This document shows, piece by piece, positions 8,129-16,129 of a stretch of 64,000 nt of DNA; positions within the stretch are counted from its first letter, which is position 1; the number at the start of each line of letters is the position of its first letter. The stretch is from Streptomyces uncialis (GTDB taxonomy: Bacteria > Actinomycetota > Actinomycetes > Streptomycetales > Streptomycetaceae), in NCBI RefSeq assembly GCF_036250755.1, contig NZ_CP109583.1, forward strand, positions 4,960,001-5,024,000. The letters are read 5' to 3'. The translations under genes and the position numbers were made by a program. The notes beneath the pieces were generated by a model. It saw only the letters and a list, made by a program, of their open reading frames with translations. It did not search any database and had not been told where the DNA came from.

Positions 8129-9571
8129 CTACTCGAAGCGCGCCGCCAGCAGGACCACGTCCTCGTCGCTGGACGGATCGTCCGCGCCGTCCGGCAGCAT
8201 CGTCCGCACCACATGGTCGGCGACGGCCTCCGGCGAGTCCCGCAGCCGCGCGGGCACACTCGCCGCCGCCGCGTGCAGCCGTGTGAAGGCGCGGTCCATC
8301 GGGTCCCCGGTGCGCTGGAGCAGGCCGTCCGTGAACAGCAGCACCGTTTCTCCGGGCTCCGGGCGCAGCTCCACGCTCGGTGCCTCCCAGCACGCCAGCA
8401 TCCCGAGCGGCGCCGACAGCGAGGTCTCCACGTACTCGGTGCGCCGCTCGCCGACGATCAGCGGCGGGCAGTGTCCCGCCCCGGCCAGTGTGATCTTCCG
8501 TGCGGCGGGCTCGCAGTACGCGAACAGGGCGGTGGCGCTGCGCGCCGGTTCGGTCAGCCGCAGCAGCAGTTCCAGATCGGACAGGACCGCCACCGGGTCC
8601 TCGCCCTCCATCACCGCGTACGCGCGCAGCGAGGCCCGCAGACGTCCCATCGCGGCGACCGCGCTGGGACCCGCGCCGCCGACCGAGCCGACCGACAGTC
8701 CGAGCGCCCCTTCCGGCAGCGGCAGCGCGTCGAACCAGTCGCCGCCGCCGCGCGGCCCGCTGTGGTGCCGTACGGCGAGCCGCATCCCGGGCACCCGGGC
8801 CAGCCGGCCGGGCAGCAGCTCCCCGGTGAGCGTCGTGGCCGCCGCCCGGACGCGCTCCAGATCGAGCAGCCGGCCGAGCTGTTCGCCCGCCTGGCGGATG
8901 TAGAGGCCGACCAGATGCCGCTGGCGTTCGACCGGTTCGGCGGGTTCGTCGTAGAGCCAGACCGCCGCGCCGAGCCTGCCCGCCGATCCGGCGGCCAGTG
9001 GCAGTGCGTAACTGGCCGCGTACCCGAGCCGGTCGGCGACCTCGCGGTGGCGAGGGTCGAGGGCGCCGTCCGCGCGGAGGTCGGGCTGCGCGATCTCGCG
9101 CTCGCCGTCCGGGGCGTCGAGGAGCCTGCCGTACGAGGTGGAGTCGCGCGGCACTGTCTCGATATGGCCTAGATCGGCGCGTGCGAGGCCCAGTCCGACC
9201 ATGGTGTCGGGCCCGAGCCCGTCGGCCGGTTCCAGGACGACGAGTCCGCGTCGCGCCCCCACCAGGGCGCCTCCGGCGCGCAGGATCTCCTGGAGCGCGT
9301 CGTCGATGCTCCCGGTGCGGGTCAGCCGTTCGGTGAGTTCGTGCAGCGTGGTGAGGTCCGAGACCCATCCCGCGAGCCGGTCCTGGAGGACCGCCGAGGC
9401 GGGCGGGACCCCGGCTCGGGGATGCCCGTCGCCCGGCGCCCCGGCGCCCGGTTCGGCGGCGGACGGCCCGGTTCCCGGGGGTACTGGCGCGGCGACCGGC
9501 GCGACAGTTTGTGCGGGCGCGGGGACCTCGGAATCGATTCCGGCCACTTTCGGCGGATGCGGGGTTGTCAT
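8129..9571 (-). CDS. GAF-SpoIIE (PP2C-like) phosphatase-family protein with an altered metal site
   Basis: The protein has 480 residues: a Pro/Ala-rich N-terminus (1-60), a helix and GAF domain (about 65-240), then a SpoIIE/RsbU domain (about 250-480). The first metal motif is intact (GGGDWFDALPL) and so is LLFTDGL. However, the usual GDVxGHG motif reads VGSVGGAGPSA, so the metal-binding Asp is Ser, and the end reads SSDEDVVLLAARFE instead of the usual DD pair. Active members dephosphorylate anti-sigma-factor antagonists. This one may be inactive or have changed metal use. It is divergent from the PrimPol-like gene across about 590 bases. Confidence 0.87.
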   Translation of the reverse strand: MTTPHPPKVAGIDSEVPAPAQTVAPVAAPVPPGTGPSAAEPGAGAPGDGHPRAGVPPASAVLQDRLAGWVSDLTTLHELTERLTRTGSIDDALQEILRAGGALVGARRGLVVLEPADGLGPDTMVGLGLARADLGHIETVPRDSTSYGRLLDAPDGEREIAQPDLRADGALDPRHREVADRLGYAASYALPLAAGSAGRLGAAVWLYDEPAEPVERQRHLVGLYIRQAGEQLGRLLDLERVRAAATTLTGELLPGRLARVPGMRLAVRHHSGPRGGGDWFDALPLPEGALGLSVGSVGGAGPSAVAAMGRLRASLRAYAVMEGEDPVAVLSDLELLLRLTEPARSATALFAYCEPAARKITLAGAGHCPPLIVGERRTEYVETSLSAPLGMLACWEAPSVELRPEPGETVLLFTDGLLQRTGDPMDRAFTRLHAAAASVPARLRDSPEAVADHVVRTMLPDGADDPSSDEDVVLLAARFE

Positions 9572-10163
9572 GGTGTCCGACTCCCGGGCCGGTGCGTATT
9601 GCTCAATAGCATCGCAAACCCCCTGTCATTCTGCGCCGCCAGCAATGTCTCCACATCTACACGCACTGGTAAGGGGATGTCCAGCATTGTCCTGCCGGGA
9701 TGCCTGGTGTCCCACCGGTATTGAGTGTCAGGCAAGTTGGCCAAAAACCGACCTTGGTAACGGCATATTGCGGTCGACTGGCATTGTTCGACGGAGCGTC
9801 ATAGCGGTCTTGATGGGTACGTAATCGGTGAAGGCCAGGAGCGGCCGGGAGCGTCCCGGAACCTGGCGGCGGAACCGGGCGTCATAACCTTCAGTGACCG
9901 TGCCCCATCCTCCGTGGCTCAGGCGGCGAGTACGACGCGGGACGGCGAAACGCCGAGCGCCGCCACCCCACGCCACGGCCATGCTTTTGATAGACGCAAT
10001 ACGGACGCAGCCAACGCCCGGCCCAGGGATCATCATGCCCACCGCGGGGACGTCCGGCGCGCCAGTACGAGTGCACGGTGAACAGCCGCTTCGTACGCAC
10101 GGTGAACTGATCGATACATGCTGTGATGTGGTCTTCGGCGTTCAAGGAAAGGAACGAGCGCTC
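9572..10163. other. Divergent promoter region, less GC-rich than average
   Basis: About 590 bases between divergent genes. The stretch 9590-9830 is visibly richer in A/T than its surroundings (for example TATTGCTCAATAGCATCGC). I see no gene with a start site and coding bias. It should hold both promoters. Confidence 0.5.
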
Positions 10164-10826
10164 ATGCGCGAGATCCTCGGAAGGCGACGCGGGCTCCTGT
10201 CCAGGCGGAACGACGGACGGCCCGAGATCCTCGGTGCGGCCCTGACCTTCGCGACCCAGTGGCAGTGGCCCGTACTCCCGGGGGTGGGGACTCGGCCGCG
10301 CGATGCCGGCTGTTCCTGCTCCGACCCCGACTGCGTGGTACCCGGCGCGCACCCCTTCGATCCGGGCCTGCTGGCCGCCACCACCGACGAGCGCATGGTG
10401 CGCTGGTGGTGGACCAACCGGCCCGGCGCACCCGTCATCCTGGCCACGGGCGGCGACGCGCCGTGCGCGGTCAGCCTGCCCGCCCCCGCGGGAGCCCGTG
10501 CCCTCGCGGCACTCGACCTCGCGGGGATGCGCCTCGGTCCGGTCATCGCGACCCCGGACCGCTGGGCGCTGCTCGTCGCCCCGTACTCCCTGGAACAACT
10601 GGGCGAGCTGCTCTACGCGAAGGACCACGTACCCGGCTCGCTCCGGTTCCACGGCGAGGGCGGCTACATCGCCCTGCCGCCGTCGGTGACCGGCGCTGGC
10701 CAGATCCGCTGGGAACGCGCGCCGCTGCCCGGCTCCGCGACCCCGTGGGTGCCCGGTGTGGAGGCCGTGGTGGACGGTGTGGTCGACGCGCTCACTCGTA
10801 CGGGTGTGAGCGCGCCGGAGATGTAG
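10164..10826 (+). CDS. PrimPol (AEP)-like domain protein, probably without polymerase activity
   Basis: The protein has 220 residues from the ATG at 10164, with GGAAAGGAACG upstream. The order of motifs follows the bifunctional primase/polymerase N-terminal domain: WQWPVLPGV, a Cys-rich insert (CSCSDPDCVVPGAHPF), ATTDERMVRWWWTNRPGA, PVILATGGD and the C-terminal GEGGYIALPPS. The position that normally carries the catalytic acidic pair (like VVDVD) reads CAVSLP, and the following substrate loop is also altered. So the fold looks kept and the active site lost. It has no helicase domain. Many streptomycetes encode such short proteins; their role is unknown to me. Confidence 0.78.
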   Translation: MREILGRRRGLLSRRNDGRPEILGAALTFATQWQWPVLPGVGTRPRDAGCSCSDPDCVVPGAHPFDPGLLAATTDERMVRWWWTNRPGAPVILATGGDAPCAVSLPAPAGARALAALDLAGMRLGPVIATPDRWALLVAPYSLEQLGELLYAKDHVPGSLRFHGEGGYIALPPSVTGAGQIRWERAPLPGSATPWVPGVEAVVDGVVDALTRTGVSAPEM

Positions 10827-10881
10827 GCGCGTAGGCGCGCGTGAGCGCCGGCGGCGGCCGCCCGGGGTCTATCTTCGGGCC

Positions 10882-11661
10882 ATGAACTCCCGCCTGGTCA
10901 TGCTCATGGGCGTCGTGGCGCTCGCCGCCGTGCTGCCGTTCGCGGTGGCGTCGGCGGGACCCGTCCGCGGACTGCTGGACGGTACGAACGGCGAGGCGGG
11001 CTCCGTGGGAGCGGGGGCCGCCGCAGCGCCGGGGGGTTCCTCCGCCACGGAACGCGGGAGCCTTGCCGCCTCCCGGGTGACGGGCGTGGCCGCGGATGCC
11101 CGTGCGCGCCCGGGGGCGCACGCCCGGCCCTGGAGCTCGGACGACTCCTTCGCGCGGACCGGGGCCACGGCCGCGCCCGGCGTGTCCGGCGGCCCGGGTG
11201 CGCCGGCCGGTCCGGACGGCCCGGCGTTGGCCGGGAACCCCCGCCCGGCGCCCGGCCACCCGGATATGGCCGATTCCCCAGGGCACCGCACCGCGCCGCC
11301 GGACGCCCGTCCGAGGGCCCGGTGCGGCCCCGAACTCTCCTCCCCCGACGGTCTGGAGGCCCAGACCTGTGTCCTCGCCCATGACGGCGACACCTGGGCG
11401 CGCACCTACTACCGCAACGCGTCCGGGGCGAAACTGACGGCCGTCCTCACCCTGATGGCACCCCGCGCGCAGACCCTGCGGACCCGGTGCCCGGTGGGCG
11501 CGGCCGATGAGCCCGGGGTGTGCGAGACCCCGAGGGAACCCACGTCCGGCGGCCCCGGCGGGTACGCGGCGGTCGCGGAGTTCGCGGCGGCACCCGGTAC
11601 CGCGCACGGTCCCCACGGCGGCCCGCTGCTGCTGCGCTCGGGCAGCGGGACGAGGGCGTAG
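10882..11661 (+). CDS. Hypothetical secreted protein
   Basis: The protein has 259 residues. An N-terminal signal-like segment (LVMLMGVVALAAVLPFAVASA) is followed by about 120 residues of low-complexity Gly/Ala/Pro sequence. A compact C-terminal region (about 140-250) has four Cys (ARCGPELSS, EAQTCVLAHDG, RTRCPVG, GVCETP), which could form two disulfides outside the cell. The segment TWARTYYRNASG looks like a beta-strand pair. The gene starts 55 bases after the PrimPol-like gene and could share its transcript. No family is recognised. Confidence 0.75.
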   Translation: MNSRLVMLMGVVALAAVLPFAVASAGPVRGLLDGTNGEAGSVGAGAAAAPGGSSATERGSLAASRVTGVAADARARPGAHARPWSSDDSFARTGATAAPGVSGGPGAPAGPDGPALAGNPRPAPGHPDMADSPGHRTAPPDARPRARCGPELSSPDGLEAQTCVLAHDGDTWARTYYRNASGAKLTAVLTLMAPRAQTLRTRCPVGAADEPGVCETPREPTSGGPGGYAAVAEFAAAPGTAHGPHGGPLLLRSGSGTRA

Positions 11662-12586
11662 CGGGACGGGGTCCACCGGGGCCGGGGGGCGGTACGGAGG
11701 TGCGGCGGTACGAGGGTGTGGCGGGGGCGCAGGCGTGGCGGGGGTGCGGCGGCACGGCGGTGTAGCGGGACCCGGGTGCGGCTGGACGATCGTCGGCCGG
11801 CGCGGGTCGGTCCCGGGAGGTGCGGCCCGCCCGGCCCATGTGCGGGGCGAGGGCGGAGCGCGGTGGGGACGCGCGAGAACTGCGCTGTCCGGCAAGGGAG
11901 TTGAAAGTCCTGGTCGGCGGTGGGAGTCGCCCGGCGCGCGGGGCGCGGGACCGCGGACATGGAAGCGCCCGGTTGCTGGCGACGGGGGATGCACCAGCAA
12001 CCGGGCTACCAGAACGGTAACAAGAGATCGGCGGTTAGCAAATTCGATCTCGCCTATTCGGACAGCGATTCAGGCTTCCACGCGGGCAGTTGTGACCGGA
12101 GTCACCCGCCCTCCTTGCTGACCGGCCGGTCAGTTCGTGGCGACCGCCCGGACCGGCGACAGCGCTGCTGCGGGCCGTACCCGATCGGCCTTGCGCGGTG
12201 TGCCGTCCACCGGAGCTGGGGGTATGCCGACGGGCCCGGAAGGGGCGGCATCGGACGGTTCCTCCGCGGCCGTCCGACCGCGGTCCGGCCCGCCCGAGGT
12301 TGGCCGGAGCCTTGCGCCCGCGCGGGCGTCCGGAGGTGATCCGGGCGCGGCGGGCGGCGCGGTGCGGACCGGGGCGGGGGGCCGACGGGACCGTGGCGCG
12401 GGCCCGGAAGGTCGGACCTCTGCGGAGCCCCGGCCCACCGGACCCGGCCCACCGCACCCGGTGCCCTCCGGCCCCGGGCGCACGGGCGCGGTCGGCCCCG
12501 GTCGCACGGGCCCGGTCCACGGGACCCGGTCCCCTGCGGCCCGGTTCAGCGGTCCAGCAGTTTCAGCGGTTCAGGGGATCAGGGGA
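11662..12586. other. Long gap between convergent genes
   Basis: About 925 bases between two converging genes, unusually long for such a position. It contains a perfect 13-bp hairpin (11967-12006), a less GC-rich island (about 12010-12115) and GC-rich low-complexity DNA on both sides. Open frames here are Arg/Pro/Gly-rich and look like shadows. An RNA gene or very small peptide gene cannot be excluded. Confidence 0.55.
11967..12006. terminator. Perfect 13-bp inverted repeat, terminator or structured RNA element
   Basis: The arms GCCCGGTTGCTGG (11967-11979) and CCAGCAACCGGGC (11994-12006) are fully complementary around a 14-base loop. It lies 305 bases beyond the stop of the upstream gene, which is far for its terminator, and beside a less GC-rich island. 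Confidence 0.65.
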
Positions 12587-13558
12587 TCAGCTCAGGGTGA
12601 TCTGACGGTTGGTGAGCCCTCCGCGCGCGCGGCGCTCCTCCGGGGTGAGCGGCGTGTCCACCGCGAGCGCGGCGGTCAGACGCTCGGCGAACGCCGCGGC
12701 GGGCTTCTCGACATCCTCGGCGGTGGCGCCCGTGGGCAGGTCCCAGACCGGCACGGTCAGCCCGTGCGCCCGGAACGAACCGACCAGGCGGGTGTCCGCG
12801 CCGAGCGACGAGGTCCCGGCGGCGTGCAGCCGCGCGAGCGCGTCGAGCAGCTCGTCCTCGCCGTACGGCATGACCCAGCGCAGATGGTTCTTGTCCGGGG
12901 TCTCGCACCAGTACGCGGCGTCCACACCGGTGAGCTTCACCGTGGGGATCGCGGCCTCGTTGGCCCGCTCCAGGGACGCGGTGACCTCCGCGGTGGCGTT
13001 CCCCGCGTCCTGCACCCAGAACTCGAAGCCCGGGTGCACGACCGGCTCGAAGGCGCTGTCCGCCGCGATCAGGTCCTGGAGGCGCGGCCCGTCGACGGGG
13101 ACCCGGCGGCCCTGCACGGGAGTGCCCGGCGCGACGTCGAGCGCACGCTGGAGCGTGTCCGCGAGATCCCGGCTGAGGTCACCCGAGGAGGTGTCGTTCT
13201 GCACACCGAGGAGGACCGAGCCGTCGTCACGGCGCAGCGCGGGCCACGCCATCGGCAGGACCGTGGCGAGGGTGACCGAGGGGACGCCCTCGGGGAGCCC
13301 GCCCTTGAGCGTCAACTCCACCGTGGCGGCCGGGACCAGCTCGCGCAGCGCCACCCAGTCCGCCTCGCCGGGCAGCCCCTCGAAGGGCCGCTGCACCAGC
13401 TCGGTCGCCGCGTGGGACGCTTCGCGGCCGTGGCACGCCTTGTAGCGCCGGCCCGATCCGCACGGGCAGGGCTCGCGGGCACCTACGACCGGGATCTCCC
13501 TGTCGCCGGCACCGGCGGATCGCGGCTTGGCCTTGGTCTGGGGGCGCTTCTTGGCCAT
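12587..13558 (-). CDS. SEC-C motif protein (DUF5926-type)
   Basis: The protein has 323 residues from the ATG at 13556-13558. The N-terminus is Lys/Arg-rich (MAKKRPQTKAKPRSAG). The zinc-binding SEC-C motif follows at about residues 28-45 (PCPCGSGRRYKACHG), matching the CxC-x8-C-H pattern. The rest (about 50-323) is a soluble domain with VELTLKGGLPEGVPSVTLAT and FEFWVQDAGNATAEVTAS, found in actinobacterial homologues of unknown function. SEC-C tails commonly bind partners such as SecB or the ribosome. The open frame extends to 13942 but lacks a start site there. Confidence 0.85.
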   Translation of the reverse strand: MAKKRPQTKAKPRSAGAGDREIPVVGAREPCPCGSGRRYKACHGREASHAATELVQRPFEGLPGEADWVALRELVPAATVELTLKGGLPEGVPSVTLATVLPMAWPALRRDDGSVLLGVQNDTSSGDLSRDLADTLQRALDVAPGTPVQGRRVPVDGPRLQDLIAADSAFEPVVHPGFEFWVQDAGNATAEVTASLERANEAAIPTVKLTGVDAAYWCETPDKNHLRWVMPYGEDELLDALARLHAAGTSSLGADTRLVGSFRAHGLTVPVWDLPTGATAEDVEKPAAAFAERLTAALAVDTPLTPEERRARGGLTNRQITLS

Positions 13559-14300
13559 CGTGCGTGTCTCCCGCTCAGGGCTGGTCTGGTGTGCGTCGAC
13601 CCTATCCGCTCCCACTGACAGTGACGGCCCGCCCCTGACCCGGGCCCGCGCCAGGACGGTCCGCCGGGACATGGAGTGCGTCCCTCCGCAGGGGCGGACG
13701 CCACCCCCGACCGGGCGTTCCACCGTGCGGACCGTTACGGCGCGGGGTGGACGGTACGGCCGCGACTGGCGTAGCGGGGGTACGCGCGCGGGGGACCGGT
13801 GGACCGCGCAGCGCGCGTAGACCGATCGCGTCGGACGTTCGCGGAGCGCGCGATACACGCCCGATCGGGCGTGACGCTTGCGGCTGCCGTACGGGGCCCG
13901 CGGGCGCACCGGGGCGGCATAACGGGCATCACCGGACGGCACGCGGGAGTCGCGGCATACGGAGCGGCATATGGAGCGGCATACGTAGCGACGTACGGAG
14001 GGTGCCGCCGGGACGGCGTGCGAACGCGAAGCGGCGCGTTCGCGGCCATCCCGTGCGTGTCATGCCCTACGTGTCATGTCCTGCATGTCCTACGGCGCGC
14101 ACCGTTCCGCCGACCCACCGAGGCTGTGCGGACCCGGTGGATCTGGCGGACCTGGCGGATCTTGCGCGCCCGGTGGACCCGGCGGACCCGGCGATTCCGG
14201 AGGCGACGGGCCTCCGGCGGGCCACCGCGCGGGGATGCGGGGGACGGTCCTCAGGGCTCGGCCGGGGGTCCGGACGGCCGGGCCGTCTGATCCCGCCCGC
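13559..14300. other. Intergenic region with patterned low-complexity DNA
   Basis: About 740 bases. At 13955-14000 a GCATACGGAGCGGCATATGG pattern repeats imperfectly; at 14138-14200 GGATCTGGCGGACCTGGCGG-like units repeat. I find no gene: the frames have no good start site and unlikely composition. Confidence 0.55.
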
Positions 14301-14855
14301 TCATGCGTGCTCGTCGACGGCGCCACCGAAGTCCAACTCGGGGATCGCCGTGACCTGCGGTGATGTGACGCGCGTAGCGAAATCACCGCGACGGTCCGGG
14401 ACATCGGGACGATCGTCCTGATGGTCGCGGACCACGACCCAGACGGTCATCTCACCGCGTGCGTCGTCCCGTACGCCCCAGTCGTCCGCCAGGGCGGTGA
14501 TGATGTTGAGCCCACGGCCGCCGTGCGCGGTGACCGAGGGCGTCGCCGGAACCGGACGGGTCGGACCACCGCCGTCCGTCACCTCGACCGTCAGCCGCCC
14601 GGACGGGTCCATCCGCCACGCGGCCCGGACATCGCCGTCGCCCGCGAGGGCGTCGCCCAGCGGCCGACCGTGCCTGCACGCGTTGCTGAGCAGTTCCGAC
14701 AGGATCAGGACTGCATCGTCCACCACCTGCTCGGGTACTCCGCCGCCCCGCAACTGCCCCCGCATCCGGCGCCTCGCCATTCCCACGCCCGCAGGGCCAT
14801 GGGGTACGGCCATGCTCGAAGACGTGGGCACTTCTTGTGCCACCACAAATGCCAC
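14301..14855 (-). CDS. RsbW-like ATP-binding protein (second in window)
   Basis: The protein has 184 residues from the GTG at 14853-14855, preceded by GAAGGAGGTCTCGGG. A GHKL ATPase domain covers about 40-145: N box in LILSELLSNACRHG, G1 in EVTDGGGPTRP and G2 in HGGRGLNIITALADDWGV. The N-terminal 30 residues (AFVVAQEVPTSSSMAVPHG) and the C-terminal tail (about 145-184, acidic at its end) are outside the domain. It probably acts as an anti-sigma factor or antagonist kinase. No cognate partner gene is adjacent. Confidence 0.87.
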   Translation of the reverse strand: MAFVVAQEVPTSSSMAVPHGPAGVGMARRRMRGQLRGGGVPEQVVDDAVLILSELLSNACRHGRPLGDALAGDGDVRAAWRMDPSGRLTVEVTDGGGPTRPVPATPSVTAHGGRGLNIITALADDWGVRDDARGEMTVWVVVRDHQDDRPDVPDRRGDFATRVTSPQVTAIPELDFGGAVDEHA

Positions 14856-14995
14856 CCCCGAGACCTCCTTCGCCCCACGCCACCGTTTGGATGCCCCAAT
14901 GGACTGGACCGGAAACCGGTCCGCGGGACTCCTGTGACGCACTCGTGGAGGTCGGACACGCAGTGAACGCGCCGGGGCACACCCCGTGACGGGAA

Positions 14996-15862
14996 TCAGC
15001 TCCGGCCGAGCTGTGCGAGCACCTGCTTGGGCCGGTTCGTGATGATCGCGTCGACCCCGAGACCGACGCAGAGTTCCACGTCCTCGGGCTCGTTCACCGT
15101 CCAGACGTGCACCTGGTGGCCCGCGCCCCGGAGCTTCGCCACGGCACCCGGGTGGTTGCGCAGGATGCGGATCGAGGGTCCCGCGATCCGCACCTCCCTG
15201 GGAAGACGTCCGTCCCGTATGCGCGGGGTCAGGAACTGCGCGAGGTACACCGTCGGCAGCGCGGGAGCGGCGGCCCGGACCCGGTGCAGCGAGCGGGCCG
15301 AGAAGCTCATGATCCGGACCGGGGAGTCGTCCCCCGCGCGCGGGGCGTCGAGTCCGAACCGTCCCAGCTGCGCCAGCAGCCGCTCCTCGACCTGACCGGC
15401 CCAGCGGGTGGGGTGCTTGGTCTCGATGGCCAGCTCCACCCGGCGTCCGGCGTCCGTGACCAGTTCCAGCAGCCGCTCCAGGGTGAGGACGGAAGCGGTC
15501 CCCGGCCCGGTGGCGCCGGGGCGGTCCGGGTTCGCCTCCCAGTCCGGGCTCTCCTCCCAGCCGGGGCCCTCCTGGCCCGCCGAGCTGCGCTTCCAGGAGC
15601 CGAAGTCGAGGGCGGCGAGATCGGCGAGTTCGAGGGCGGAGACCGCTCCGCGGCCGTTCGACGTACGGTTGACCCGGCGGTCGTGGACGCACACGAGGTG
15701 GCCGTCCGCCGTGAGGCGGACATCGCACTCCAGCGCGTCGGCGCCGTCCTCGATGGCTTTCCGGTACGCGGCCAGGGTGTGCTCCGGCTCGTCCTCGGAG
15801 GCGCCCCGGTGGGCCACTACCTGGATGGGGCGTCGGGTCTCGTGCTGCCGTGCGTGGGTCAC
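14996..15862 (-). CDS. Glycerophosphodiester phosphodiesterase (GDPD)
   Basis: The protein has 288 residues and one GDPD TIM-barrel domain. Family motifs are clear: VVAHRGASEDEPEHTLAAY (catalytic His and Glu), ALECDVRLTADGHLVCVHD (metal-binding Glu/Asp and second catalytic His), ELAIETKHP, and the C-terminal VHVWTVNEPEDVELC with VDAIITNRP. It cleaves glycerophosphodiesters to glycerol-3-phosphate and an alcohol. No signal peptide is seen, so it is probably cytoplasmic. A 35-residue Gly/Pro/Glu-rich insert (about 95-130) is unusual. The start is GTG at 15862. Confidence 0.94.
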   Translation of the reverse strand: MTHARQHETRRPIQVVAHRGASEDEPEHTLAAYRKAIEDGADALECDVRLTADGHLVCVHDRRVNRTSNGRGAVSALELADLAALDFGSWKRSSAGQEGPGWEESPDWEANPDRPGATGPGTASVLTLERLLELVTDAGRRVELAIETKHPTRWAGQVEERLLAQLGRFGLDAPRAGDDSPVRIMSFSARSLHRVRAAAPALPTVYLAQFLTPRIRDGRLPREVRIAGPSIRILRNHPGAVAKLRGAGHQVHVWTVNEPEDVELCVGLGVDAIITNRPKQVLAQLGRS

Positions 15863-16129
15863 CGAGTCATGGTGCCACCGGAGCGGGGAAGGTGTCCGTG
15901 GAGGACGTCGTCTCGTCCGCCTGGGGGACGTCCGACGGTCAGTCCGTAATGTCCGGCATAAAGAATGTCATCGTACGCACAGGATCGGCTTATGGTGCCC
16001 TGACGGCCCATGGGAAAAGCTGTCAGGACACCGCGTCGACCGCGGACCGTACGCGACCGTCACCGGTCGTGGGTCACCAGGCGCGGGACCAGACCGCCGA
16101 CCGAGGCGTGGACCGAGGAGAGAGCAGCT

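Noticed and set aside
12092..12105. Crp-like site GTGACCGGAGTCAC
   Set aside because: It fits a GTG-N6-GNCAC pattern, but such short motifs are common by chance and no gene starts nearby; kept only as a side note in a finding.
12137..13618. 493-codon plus-strand open frame
   Set aside because: It is antisense to the SEC-C gene and has shadow composition (Arg, Gly, Val, Ala).
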